Source: Nitrospira sp.
Lineage (GTDB): Bacteria > Nitrospirota > Nitrospiria > Nitrospirales > Nitrospiraceae
Direction: 5' to 3'
Assembly (NCBI GenBank): GCA_005116885.1
Contig: SWDP01000037.1
Location: 117,473 to 152,817 of the forward strand
Length of the DNA stretch: 35,345 bases
Position numbers and translations under genes: made by a program. Under the pieces are notes generated by a model that worked only from the letters and a program-made list of their open reading frames with translations, ran no database searches and was not told where the DNA came from. This document shows, one piece after another, positions 1 through 8,490 of this stretch (its first letter is position 1; the number at the start of each line of letters is the position of its first letter).

Positions 1-387
1 GGATTGGCGCGAGGCGGTTCGAGGCACGGACACATCGTCTATTGTGGATCCGGAGGGGGTCTTTCGCGGCATTCCCATCAGTGGGGGCAGGTTATAGGAC
101 CAGTTCGCTTTGTTCGATCGATGGAGGATTGAAACCGAGTCTGTCGTGGTGACATTCTCGTGGTCTCGATCATCGACCCAGGTATGGCACCGTTGTTTCG
201 CATGGCAGCGGGGTTGGTCGCCGAGATGGGCGGGACATTGCCACACGGGGCCATCATTGCCCGCGAGTACGGATTGCCGGCGGTTGCGAATGTGTCCGGC
301 GTGACCACCAGACTGAAAGAAGGCGATCACATCAGCCTGGATGCGGAGCGAGGGGAGATCGTCGTTCAAGCACGGGCCGGAGACTAA
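1..387 (+). pseudogene. 3' end of PEP-utilising enzyme / phosphoenolpyruvate synthase-like gene (mobile domain), with frameshift and in-frame TGA
   Basis: Frame 2 gives DWREAVRGTDTSSIVDPEGVFRGIPISGGR. Frame 1 continues [68 protein letters not shown], containing the PEP-utilisers motif [16 protein letters not shown]. Reading needs a 1-nt correction near 90-93 and a TGA to TGG correction at 130-132. Confidence 0.75.
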
Positions 388-390
388 CAG

Positions 391-580
391 GATGCTGAAA
401 ACGTCCGCCAGCAGCGTTCTCGCATCGCTCAGAGGCTCTCGGATGTCGGAATCCTTGAGGGATTTTTCCGTTCGCCAAGATGCATTGCAAGGGCGAACGG
501 CCCACACGAAGTGCGGTACGTAGCTCCTCGCCTCTTCGCTCGCTGCGGCCTTGCAAGATGGCCTTTTTGAGCATCCTGCT
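391..580 (+). repeat. Dispersed repeat copy A (long form with internal hairpin insertion)
   Basis: aggatgctgaaaacgtccgccagcagcgttctcgcatcgctcagaggctc ... ctcctcgcctcttcgctcgctgcggccttgcaagatggcctttttgagcatcct matches the reverse complement of 6030-6152 at both ends. Confidence 0.8.
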
Positions 581-631
581 AATGCTGCTCGCGAACTCAG
601 AACTTCTACCCCCTGATTCACGCGCAAGAGA

Positions 632-1915
632 TCACAATTCCTTCGACCATAAAATAAACGCTCCATGTCCACCCTTAGTTGGTGGCGCTCCGCCCGGATC
701 GCGAAACATGCCGAAGTTGTAGCTATAGTTGAGCTCGATCTGGGACTTCCAGGGGGCTCCCGTGACGATGCCGCCGCCGAGAGCCGGTAATGAATCAGTG
801 GTATTGCTGATGCCTTCGGACGTGAACCGAGGCCGCTCGACGAGGCCATAGGTTGCCGTCACGTAGGGATAGAGAAAAAAGAGCGCCTCGTATCGATAGG
901 TGACACTCGCAATGGCATACTGTCGAGGGAACAATTCGTTGAACTGCACGCCGGGCATGGTGGGTAGCGATAAGGCTTCCCATTCGAATCCAGTCGGCCG
1001 GCCGGGAAGGCGGAACGCGCTGAAGCGGTCCAGGTCCTTCCCGATTCCGCCATGAATACTGGTGATTAATCGATGCTTGTCGCTTTCAATGGCAGGAAGC
1101 CCGCCGGCAAATACGGCATAGGCGGACGCCGAGATGTAGGTTTGCTCTTTCTTGAAATCCGGCGTGTCGAACGGCGCGCCGCCCCACGCATCCCATTGAG
1201 CCCGGTGTCCGTGGAAAACATCTCCACCCACAGAAAATCCACGATGAGGCAGCTCCATTAAATTGCGAACCATGGCATCCCAACGAATCTTGCCGTGGAT
1301 CCGGCCTTCGTAGGTATCTTTAGGCACGCCGTACCGCGGGGAGGTGTCATTTGTGCCTCGGAACCATCGATACCCAGGTTCATAGGTCAAAGACACATTG
1401 ATGGCGCTATCTTGCTCGAAGGGGGTCATCGGGAAGCGATACCCGACTCCGAACCCCGCAAACACATAGCTCCATTCGAGCTCAGATTCGCTGATGCGTT
1501 GCCCCTCCACATATTCCGAACGCCCACGAGGCAAAATGAAGTTATCGAGGGTAAAGAGCAGCGACCAGTTTGGGTACGTGCGGAGTCCAATCGTATAATC
1601 GATATCATTGACCACACCGGAAAACGTGCCTCGGAATTGCCTGTTATCTTCGTTCCAATTCCGCCACACATACAAGGCGCCGAACGGAAGCGTTTCCATC
1701 TCACTCGGACCATTGGGAATCCAGTGAAGGCCAAAGTTTGCCGCGGTCACACTGCGGCGATCGCGCGAGGGAACATGGATCTTTTCTCCAAACAAGGTGG
1801 TGTGAAATTCCTTGCCGGCTTCAGCGGTCTTTTCACCCTCCGCAAATGCACTCATTGGGAAGAGGCCGATCACGAAGAATAGTAGGATGACGAGAGGCCG
1901 GTCTTTCTCCCACAT
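632..1915 (-). CDS. Outer-membrane beta-barrel protein (hypothetical), signal peptide
   Basis: ORF 632..2011; likely start at 1915 (MWEKDRPLVILLFFVIGLFPMSAFAEG, a clear signal peptide). Alternating aromatic/polar strands such as YVTATYGLVERPRF and SQIELNYSYNFGMF. Confidence 0.7.
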   Translation of the reverse strand: MWEKDRPLVILLFFVIGLFPMSAFAEGEKTAEAGKEFHTTLFGEKIHVPSRDRRSVTAANFGLHWIPNGPSEMETLPFGALYVWRNWNEDNRQFRGTFSGVVNDIDYTIGLRTYPNWSLLFTLDNFILPRGRSEYVEGQRISESELEWSYVFAGFGVGYRFPMTPFEQDSAINVSLTYEPGYRWFRGTNDTSPRYGVPKDTYEGRIHGKIRWDAMVRNLMELPHRGFSVGGDVFHGHRAQWDAWGGAPFDTPDFKKEQTYISASAYAVFAGGLPAIESDKHRLITSIHGGIGKDLDRFSAFRLPGRPTGFEWEALSLPTMPGVQFNELFPRQYAIASVTYRYEALFFLYPYVTATYGLVERPRFTSEGISNTTDSLPALGGGIVTGAPWKSQIELNYSYNFGMFRDPGGAPPTKGGHGAFILWSKEL

Positions 1916-2166
1916 GGTCAGGCAACCTGCAATCGTGGGATAGGAATAGGAACATCGTAATCTGACGAAGCCGAGCGGAGAGATCCTGCCAAACGCGTGA
2001 CACGTTCCCATAGTTCAGATGCCCAATGTGCCCCGAGCTGCTGAACCCAACACCAGTGGAATCGATGCGGCTCGCACGTCCTCTCCTTCTTGATAAGTGT
2101 ATGCATTTCCCACGCTTCCTGTTACTTGGGAAGAAAACAGACGAGACCTTCGAGGTCCGCAATAGT

Positions 2167-2212
2167 CTTATAGTTTGGAACTTGCCTCGACGGCCCTAGG
2201 GGATTCCCTAGG
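2167..2212 (-). promoter_or_regulatory. CTAGGG box CCTAGGGaatcCCCTAG plus -10 TATAAG
   Basis: Box starts at 2212 on the minus strand; TATAAG at 2172-2167, exactly 40 nt downstream; faces the OMP gene at 1915. Confidence 0.6.
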
Positions 2213-2375
2213 GCGCGGAGCAACCAGTCCCAGCGACGACCTGTATGGGCGTCCTGCGTATCTCATGTTTGAGTGCTGACAGGGGTATTAACACTCAGAT
2301 ATAGTTAGACAGGTCAGCGCCAAGTGAGCGGGTTACTGACCACCACCGATAGTGCGTCCAGTTACCATAAATTCC

Positions 2376-3083
2376 ATGAAGGGATTGGTTGCCGTGAAGC
2401 CGAAAGTCATCGTGGCCGATGATCATCGTCTTGTTGCCGAAGGCATCGTCAAAATATTGGAGAAGGCATATAGTGTGGTGGCGACGCCCGCAGATGGACG
2501 CAGCTTTATCGAGGCGGCTGAGAAGTTTCACCCTGATCTGGCAGTAGTTGATATTTCTCTTCCTCTGTTGAATGGACTGGATGCCTGCCGCCATGTGAAG
2601 AAATCCTGCCCGGAAGTCAAGATCATCATCCTGACAATGCATGCGGAGCAGCACTTTGTGAACGAAGCATTTCGTGTCGGAGTTGGAGGATACGTCTTGA
2701 AAACCTCGGTTGCGGATGAGTTGTTGTTTGCAGTAAATGAAGTCTTGCAGGGCCGCATGTACATTTCCCCGGTCGTGACGCAGGGTATGGTCAACCAGGC
2801 GTTGGAAACGACCACTCAGGCGCCGAAGCCTCCGGCAAGCACTCCAGTCGTAATGTTAAGTCTACGACAGAGGGAGGTCCTGCAGCTGGTGGCTGAGGGC
2901 AAATCCAACAAGGAAATTGCGTCTGCGATTAACGTAACGGTGAAAACCATTGAATTCCACAAGGCCAGAATCTCGAAGGAACTCGGCGTCCGCACCACGG
3001 CCGAACTGACGAAGCAAGCCATCTCCCTCGGGCTCATTGCCCCTCCCCAGGTATCTTCGACACCAAACGTCCACCCTAACTAA
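2376..3083 (+). CDS. NarL/FixJ-type LuxR-HTH response regulator
   Basis: REC domain (VIVADDHRLVAEG, VVDISLP, GYVLK) plus LuxR HTH (LSLRQREVLQLVAEGKSNKEIASAINVTVKTIEFHKARISKELGV). ATG 2376; GTG 2352 possible. Confidence 0.92.
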   Translation: MKGLVAVKPKVIVADDHRLVAEGIVKILEKAYSVVATPADGRSFIEAAEKFHPDLAVVDISLPLLNGLDACRHVKKSCPEVKIIILTMHAEQHFVNEAFRVGVGGYVLKTSVADELLFAVNEVLQGRMYISPVVTQGMVNQALETTTQAPKPPASTPVVMLSLRQREVLQLVAEGKSNKEIASAINVTVKTIEFHKARISKELGVRTTAELTKQAISLGLIAPPQVSSTPNVHPN

Positions 3084-3132
3084 TTAAGGCCCCTTCACCG
3101 AACTCCTCCAGGCAGGGTCGGATAATTGAGCG

Positions 3133-3774
3133 TCAGAGCTCGGTCAGTCCCTGTACCAACGCAAACCTCGTCAGCTCGGCTATGGTCTTGATGCCGAGCT
3201 TATTCATGATCCCTGCCTTATGAAACTCCACCGTTTTCACGGAGATGCCTATCGTTGTGGCAATCGTATGTGTTGGAACACCATTGGCAAGCATGCGCAA
3301 GACCTCATGTTGCCGCGGTGTCAATTGGACGTGGTATCCATCGGGACGGCTCCACGGTTGCTCGATCGATTCCCGAACATCTGCCGCAACCTCAGGCGAC
3401 ACATAACGGCGGTTGTTCATCACCGTGCGGATAGCGGTCAGCAACTCGGTCGAAGCGGATTGTTTGAGGACGTAGCCGTTCGCACCCTTTCGAAACCCTT
3501 CGCTGACATAGAACGGCTCGCTGAGCATCGTCACGAGAATGATTTTTACTTGGGGCAGTTTCTGTTTGAGCAACGGGATGAGATCAAACCCGTTCGCGTC
3601 AGGCATCGAAATGTCCAGCAACACAATGTCCGGGGCCGCGCTCTGGGCATTCTCGAGAAGTTCCGCCCCACTATGAGCCGTGCCGACAATACGCGTGTCA
3701 TCGGCAAGTAACTGCCGAAACCCTTCCAATACCAAGAGGTGATCGTCGGCAATGAAGACCCGTGGTTGATACAT
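3133..3774 (-). CDS. NarL/FixJ-type LuxR-HTH response regulator
   Basis: MYQPRVFIADDHLLVLEGF..., VLLDISMPDANG, GYVLKQS, LTPRQHEVLRMLANG...ISVKTVEFHKAGIMNKLGI. Confidence 0.92.
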   Translation of the reverse strand: MYQPRVFIADDHLLVLEGFRQLLADDTRIVGTAHSGAELLENAQSAAPDIVLLDISMPDANGFDLIPLLKQKLPQVKIILVTMLSEPFYVSEGFRKGANGYVLKQSASTELLTAIRTVMNNRRYVSPEVAADVRESIEQPWSRPDGYHVQLTPRQHEVLRMLANGVPTHTIATTIGISVKTVEFHKAGIMNKLGIKTIAELTRFALVQGLTEL

Positions 3775-3842
3775 ATTTCTCCGAAGCGCTGTACTCAACC
3801 GAGACACCACGGTCATCGGCTGAACAATGACTAAGAGTGCAG

Positions 3843-3887
3843 ATGATATCACATCGCCAGGCAACACTAGCTGTGGTTTGCCCTAGT
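3843..3887 (-). promoter_or_regulatory. CTAGGG box ACTAGGGcaaaCCACAG plus -10 TATCAT (offset 39)
   Basis: Box starts at 3887 on the minus strand; TATCAT at 3848-3843; upstream of the RR at 3774. Confidence 0.45.
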
Positions 3888-4005
3888 TCGGGCATCTCAT
3901 TTCCTGTCGGCGAGGAAGATTTCATCTAGCGGGCGAAATGCAATTCCCCACTGACGGACTCTCCCTGTCCAGATGTTGAGCAGGGCACAACACTCCTTCA
4001 AATGA

Positions 4006-4051
4006 ACTAGGGATTCTTCCAGTGGCACGGAGCTGCCTCCCACAGTAGTCT
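4006..4051 (+). promoter_or_regulatory. CTAGGG box ACTAGGGattcTTCCAG plus -10 TAGTCT
   Basis: Box at 4006; hexamer at 4046-4051, offset exactly 40. Confidence 0.5.
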
Positions 4052-4357
4052 AGAACATATGGAGTTCTTGAAGTGATTCACCATATGTCTCGGCAAAGGA
4101 TAGAAAGAATTAGGAGCTGCGCAATGGACAAGGACGAGAACTTGCGACTACCAAGGATTGTCACGCCGTCAACACCTTCCAGCAACGATCGCACACCCAC
4201 GAGAACCGGAGGACTGGAGCGGTCGGGTATCTATCTCGAATCCACCGAAGACGAACAAGGGGGAGTCCTCCCACACGAATGCACCTGCATCAAAGACGCT
4301 CGCAGATTGACCGCCCTCCCCGTTCGAGATTCCAGAGGCCTTCTTTCAGGAATAGTG

Positions 4358-4693
4358 ATGAAGGCTATGGGAACAACGGTGATCTTCCTCTTCTTGGCCC
4401 CCTTGATAATCGCCTTTGGGCTTTCCGTGGCTTGGTCAGCAGACGTTACTCCGGCGCCCCCGCCGTTAGGATCACGTCCCGAGAATCCTCAAGGACCGAC
4501 TGCGCCGCCTCCTTCACGCATCGATCCAGGTATTGAACGACGCCCTCAGACGATTCCTGATCCTCGTTCGGCAGTGACTCCCGCCATTGTCGATCCCAAG
4601 ATGGCGATCGATCCTGAAACGGCTCCTCCTGCCATGGAGAAACTGAAGCCTGGCGGCTCTAAGGAACCTCCTCGTAACCCTTCGCCACGCTGA
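4358..4693 (+). CDS. Proline-rich secreted/anchored hypothetical protein
   Basis: Start region MKAMGTTVIFLFLAPLIIAFGLSVAWSA (signal/TM), then a Pro/Asp-rich tail ending ...KEPPRNPSPR. An upstream in-frame start at 4124 or 4073 is possible. Confidence 0.55.
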   Translation: MKAMGTTVIFLFLAPLIIAFGLSVAWSADVTPAPPPLGSRPENPQGPTAPPPSRIDPGIERRPQTIPDPRSAVTPAIVDPKMAIDPETAPPAMEKLKPGGSKEPPRNPSPR

Positions 4694-4760
4694 GAGGTGC
4701 TCATTTCATTTGCCTTTTACAAGGTGAATTCGCTGATTGACAGGGAAGTCCTACCCGGCA

Positions 4761-5477
4761 CTACGAAGCAAGGACGACATTGAGGAGGGATCTGTGCACA
4801 TGCAATCCGTCGGTGTACTCAATGAATCCGAGCTTTTTGAATCTATTCAGAAAGAAACTCACTCGTGATCGGGTCGTACCGATCATTTCGGCCAGCGTTT
4901 CCTGACTGATCTTGGGAATAACCGCCTCTGGGCTATCTTCTCTCCCAAAATGGGCCAACAACAGCAGCGTCCGCGCCAGCCGTTTCTCCGCAGGGTTAAA
5001 AAGTTGATCGATCAAGTCCTCTTGTATGCGTACATTACGATTCACGAGATGAGACATGAACAGCTCGGAGAAGGCCGGCTCGTGCTGGAGCACGCGGCTC
5101 ATGGTGGCTCTGTCGATTCGCACAATCGTGGAGGCATCTAAGGAGGTGGCGGTCGACGAGCATACCCGCTGCCCTGCGAGACAGGCTTCGCCGAAAAAAT
5201 CCCCGCCTTCCAACATCGCGACGACAGCTTCTTTGCCTTGCCTTGACACGACGGTGAGCTTGACCCAACCGTTTACGATATAGAACACGGCATTGGCCGT
5301 ATCCCCTTGCGTAAAGAGAATCTGCTGTTTCCGACACTCCAGAGTCGCCCTTCCTTCTCCGGCCCCTGAGAGAATGGACGTGGAGTTGAATGGCATGGCT
5401 CGTTTGTGCGCCGGCGGCATCCCGTGAAGTGGTTTCAACGTCGGGGTGTGAGGTCTAGCTGAAATGTCGAGGTCCAT
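4761..5477 (-). CDS. Crp/Fnr family transcriptional regulator
   Basis: cNMP-binding fold (FTQGDTANAVFYIVNGWVKLTVVSRQGKEAVVAMLEGGDFFGEACLAGQ) and HTH (ISQETLAEMIGTTRSRVSFFLNRFKKLGFIEY). Confidence 0.93.
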   Translation of the reverse strand: MDLDISARPHTPTLKPLHGMPPAHKRAMPFNSTSILSGAGEGRATLECRKQQILFTQGDTANAVFYIVNGWVKLTVVSRQGKEAVVAMLEGGDFFGEACLAGQRVCSSTATSLDASTIVRIDRATMSRVLQHEPAFSELFMSHLVNRNVRIQEDLIDQLFNPAEKRLARTLLLLAHFGREDSPEAVIPKISQETLAEMIGTTRSRVSFFLNRFKKLGFIEYTDGLHVHRSLLNVVLAS

Positions 5478-5563
5478 GACGGAAACTCCTTTCGAAAGTA
5501 GAAACTAGTGGCAAAGTAGACTGGTGTTATCAGGCACTCATCACATAAAGGTCCCTGTCATGA

Positions 5564-5800
5564 TCATGCCGCGGCAGCATTCATCGCTTCGGGGCTAGAC
5601 AAGGAGCGGTTTCGAAGAATCACCTCGTCAACCATGTCGCCACATTGAATACAGCGGTGAGCCCAAAAGGTGCTATACCCGCTGTCGCTATCAAGATCGA
5701 TACACATTTCAATGCTCACGTATCCGCCGCATCGCCTACAGTTTTGTCGAGCGCATTTCTTTGTCGTCAACCCCGCTGTCCGGGAAAGGATTGTATTCAT
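5564..5800 (-). CDS. Small zinc-ribbon protein (CxxC...RCIQCG..VDE.ILRNR)
   Basis: MNTILSRTAGLTTKKCARQNCRRCGGYVS...HRCIQCGDMVDEVILRNRSLSS. Start at 5800 preceded by ggaggttcac. Paralogue at 33693-33956. The longer ORF start at 6145 reads through a repeat. Confidence 0.75.
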   Translation of the reverse strand: MNTILSRTAGLTTKKCARQNCRRCGGYVSIEMCIDLDSDSGYSTFWAHRCIQCGDMVDEVILRNRSLSSPEAMNAAAA

Positions 5801-5865
5801 GTGAACCTCCTCTCTATGGATTCGTCTGGTGTCGATGAGATGGTCTGCGCGTCTCGTATGTGCGT

Positions 5866-5911
5866 AACCTACCAGCGCCAGACTCGATACTTCCCTAGCG
5901 TCTACCCTAGT
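5866..5911 (-). promoter_or_regulatory. CTAGGG box ACTAGGGtagaCGCTAG plus -10 TAGGTT, with an extra upstream box at 5933-5927
   Basis: Box starts at 5911 on the minus strand; TAGGTT at 5871-5866 (offset 40). Further CCCTAG units at 5893 and 5927. Confidence 0.55.
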
Positions 5912-6029
5912 TTGAACGAGCAAGGACCCTAGCTCCCTCTGGTCTCCAGGCAGGCTGCCGGAAAAACTCAATTTATACACAAAATGCCGTAGGAATATTT
6001 CATATGGCGCCGATTCCAAAACAGGATCA

Positions 6030-6152
6030 GGATGCTCAAAATGGCCGTCCAGCAAGGCCGTAGTGAGCGAAGAGGCGAGGCGTAAGCTTCGGTACGTTGA
6101 GCCTCTGAGCGACACGAGAACGCCGCTGGCGGAATTTTTCAGCATCCTGCTA
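6030..6152 (-). repeat. Dispersed repeat copy B (short form)
   Basis: gatgctcaaaatggccgtccagcaaggccgtagtgagcgaagaggcgaggcg...gcctctgagcgacacgagaacgccgctggcggaatttttcagcatcctgct; same family as 391-580 in inverted orientation. Confidence 0.8.
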
Positions 6153-6275
6153 GAGGTATGGACAAAGCCATAGACCCCAAGTAGTCGAAAAATGGTGAGG
6201 TGGGACGTTGAGAGACGAGAGAGACGGGTAGGCCTTGGAGCCCAAGGTCAGAGGCCGACGAACGATGATCCAGAA

Positions 6276-7408
6276 TTAGAGAGGGCCGGAAGATCCCTGC
6301 AGAGGAACATCAAGAACCAGGGCAGTTGTCGCCTCGGGCGAAGTCTCTATACTGACAGCAATGCCCAAGAGCGTACCGCGAGCCTGAATTCCAGCGAAAC
6401 ACATGCCCATCGTCTGTCCAAATAGCGATGCGTGCTCGGTTTCGGAGGTCCGAGTCTCTCCGTTAATCGCGACCCTCACGCGTATGATCGATGCCGGTTC
6501 GCCTTCCATGGACACGGTGATCAGCGAGGATACGCCATCTCTTATAGCTTGTCGGAGAAAACTACGAGCGGCACGGTACAGAAAGGTGGTGATCGGCTCA
6601 GACAGCCTGACATCCGAAGGAACGTTCGCCACATGTACCGGATGACTCCCGTGGCGCATATCGAGTGCCAAGATTTCAAGGGCACTCATGAGTTGCCCTG
6701 TTTGCAGGCCGGACGGAGTCAACTCCTCAATCAATAACCGGGTATAGGCGAGCGATTCCTCCAGCAGCTGATCCACGATAGGGAGGCCGCCAGACGCGTG
6801 TCCTCGCGAAGCTGGTCGTTGCGCTTGGTCGAGATGCAAGCGAGCCACGATGAGGAGCTGCCGCAGTCGGTCGTGGATGTCGCCCACTAAATGTTGCCGT
6901 TCCCGATTCTCGCTCAGGATCCATTCGGTCGCCAGGCGCTGAACGGCGGATTGGAGCTTTCCAGATGGCGTGGTGTCCTCAATAGGAGGAAGTTCCGGTG
7001 ACAACATCGTCGGGCCGGCCGGTGCATTGAAGTCGCAACGTCGCAGCCGGTGCTCATGTCCCAGCAGGGTTTCGAGCAGACTGCGGCGAGTGACGACCCC
7101 CACGAACTGGTGCTGAGACCCGAGAACGGCGACTGCGTTGGCGCTGAAGTGTTCAAATCGAGATACGACATGGGCGAGCGGAGTTGAGCGTTCAAACATG
7201 AAGGAATGCTGCCTGGGGACGAGATCGGCGAAGATTCGGAGCGGGTAGCGTCCGACCCTTTCGGGCTCAATTAAGCCGAGGAAGGGAGCTCTTTAAAAAT
7301 AGCAAACACCTCACACAACGGATCGATGGCGACATTGCGCGGACGCATGTCTTCATGGACCGCAACGATGTTCGGAGTCAGCGCATCCTCAACGGTGAGT
7401 CCGGTCAC
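6276..7408 (-). pseudogene. CBS-domain HisKA_3 sensor kinase, frameshifted near 7281 and with degenerate ATPase
   Basis: GTG at 7408: VTGLTVEDALTPNIVAVHEDMRPRNVAIDPLCEVFAIFKELP, then a frame change to FLGLIEPERVGRYPLRIFADLVPRQHSFMFERSTPLAHVVSRFEHFSANAVAVLGSQHQFVGVVTRRSLLETLL..., then HisKA_3 RERQHLVGDIHDRLRQLLIVARLHLD. Confidence 0.7.
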
Positions 7409-7752
7409 TCGACTTCCCCGGTAAGCAAAATCTCCAGGTCCAATTGGACTTGGAGGATGTCTTGCGCGCCCATGAAAGGTTTGATCTGCTCCATAACGAA
7501 TTTGACCAGGCGGTCTTTCGTCATACGTCGAAGTAAAATCGACTTGATCAGCACGTCGCTTATGATCTCATCGTCGATAATGAGATGTTCGAAGTGATCG
7601 GGAATGAGCAGATTAAGAGCCTTTTGGAGCGCGACGGTGCCGATCGAGGCCTCCCTCCCAATGACCAACCCGTCGGTGATCGGCGGAATGGCGAATTCTT
7701 TGATTCGTGCCTGTAAAACGAATTTGGGACCGGGGGAGGAAGCGGGCATCAT
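7405..7752 (-). CDS. Hypothetical protein, translationally coupled to the CBS-kinase gene
   Basis: MMPASSPGPKFVLQARIKEFAIPPITDGLVIGREASIGTVALQKALNLLIPDHFEHLIIDDEIISDVLIKSILL...; its stop overlaps the next GTG (GTGA). Confidence 0.6.
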   Translation of the reverse strand: MMPASSPGPKFVLQARIKEFAIPPITDGLVIGREASIGTVALQKALNLLIPDHFEHLIIDDEIISDVLIKSILLRRMTKDRLVKFVMEQIKPFMGAQDILQVQLDLEILLTGEVE

Positions 7753-7821
7753 GATTTTCCCTCCGTGATGGGGAGCGAAGCCACGGCCCTGTATACCACA
7801 GCCGCTCCCGGATTCGATAGG

Positions 7822-7867
7822 CCTAGGGGACTTCCTAGTGGGATTGATCATGGAATGGTGATGGAAT
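7822..7867 (+). promoter_or_regulatory. CTAGGG box CCTAGGGgactTCCTAG plus weak -10 TGGAAT
   Basis: Box at 7822; TGGAAT at 7862-7867 (offset 40). Lies between the divergent genes 7405-7752 and 7944-8219. Confidence 0.4.
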
Positions 7868-7943
7868 GCTGGAAGTAGGTGTAACGGCAAGTCCGAGGAT
7901 GGCAATTCCAATTGATTGTCGAGAGGCCGATAGGAGGCCGGAG

Positions 7944-8219
7944 ATGAAGATCGTCGAAAAGGGCCTATTTATCCCGATTTGCTGCGTGTGCGATCAAGTG
8001 AGGGACGATCAACAGACCAGTGAGCGGCCCACCGGCAGCGGTCTCGAGCAGTGGATGCCGTTGAGATCCTTCCTGCGTCTCTACCACGTTCCACACGATG
8101 CGTACAGGCTAACCCACACGTATTGCCCACGATGTATGGAGCACCTGGGGTATGATCGAAAGAAGTCTGAACCGAGGAAGCCTCTTCAGGAAGAGATCAG
8201 GCGCCGGATCATCTCGTGA
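7944..8219 (+). CDS. Small CxxC...YCPRC zinc-binding protein
   Basis: MKIVEKGLFIPICCVCDQVRDDQQ...QWMPLRSFLRLYHVPHDAYRLTHTYCPRCMEHL resembles the CxxCxxIRDD..W...SHgiCPeC element at the ends of many signalling proteins. Confidence 0.65.
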   Translation: MKIVEKGLFIPICCVCDQVRDDQQTSERPTGSGLEQWMPLRSFLRLYHVPHDAYRLTHTYCPRCMEHLGYDRKKSEPRKPLQEEIRRRIIS

Positions 8220-8490
8220 TCGAGTCTGTCATTGAGTGCGATTGGATACCCTCGTGTCGCGCTGTAAAGATCTTTCTTGGGGTCGGACTTGCTTGGAGGT
8301 GGATCATATGAGCCGGGAGGGGTCGTCTATTTAACCCGATCTGCCGATGGGAGATACAGCCTAGGTCTGCCAACATTGGCGCGATCCGACGAAGCGCAAG
8401 TTCTCAGTGGACGACTGAGTGCACGTCTTCCACCAACCCTTGAATGCGCGATGCCTTGAGGCGCGATCAGATACCAGATCTCAAGATTCT

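Noticed and set aside
1295-1882. 195-aa plus-strand ORF
   Set aside because: Antisense to the OMP gene, with no recognisable domain or signal.
2195-2250. Plus-strand use of the CTAGGG palindrome to drive the regulator at 2376
   Set aside because: On the plus strand no -10-like hexamer lies at offset 40 (gacgac there; tatggg near 2244 is too far). The minus strand fits exactly.
4024-4041. tggcacggagctgcc as a sigma-54 -24/-12 promoter
   Set aside because: GG-to-GC spacing is wrong by one and the -12 element is poor; the CTAGGG box explains the region better.
5801-6145. N-terminal extension of the zinc-ribbon ORF (MLKNSASGVLVSLRGS...)
   Set aside because: Translates a dispersed repeat and the promoter region; the RBS and conserved protein start at 5800.
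7270-7300. Programmed -1 frameshifting at tatttttaaagag in the CBS kinase
   Set aside because: No in-frame canonical slippery heptamer; simple mutation or sequence error is more economical.
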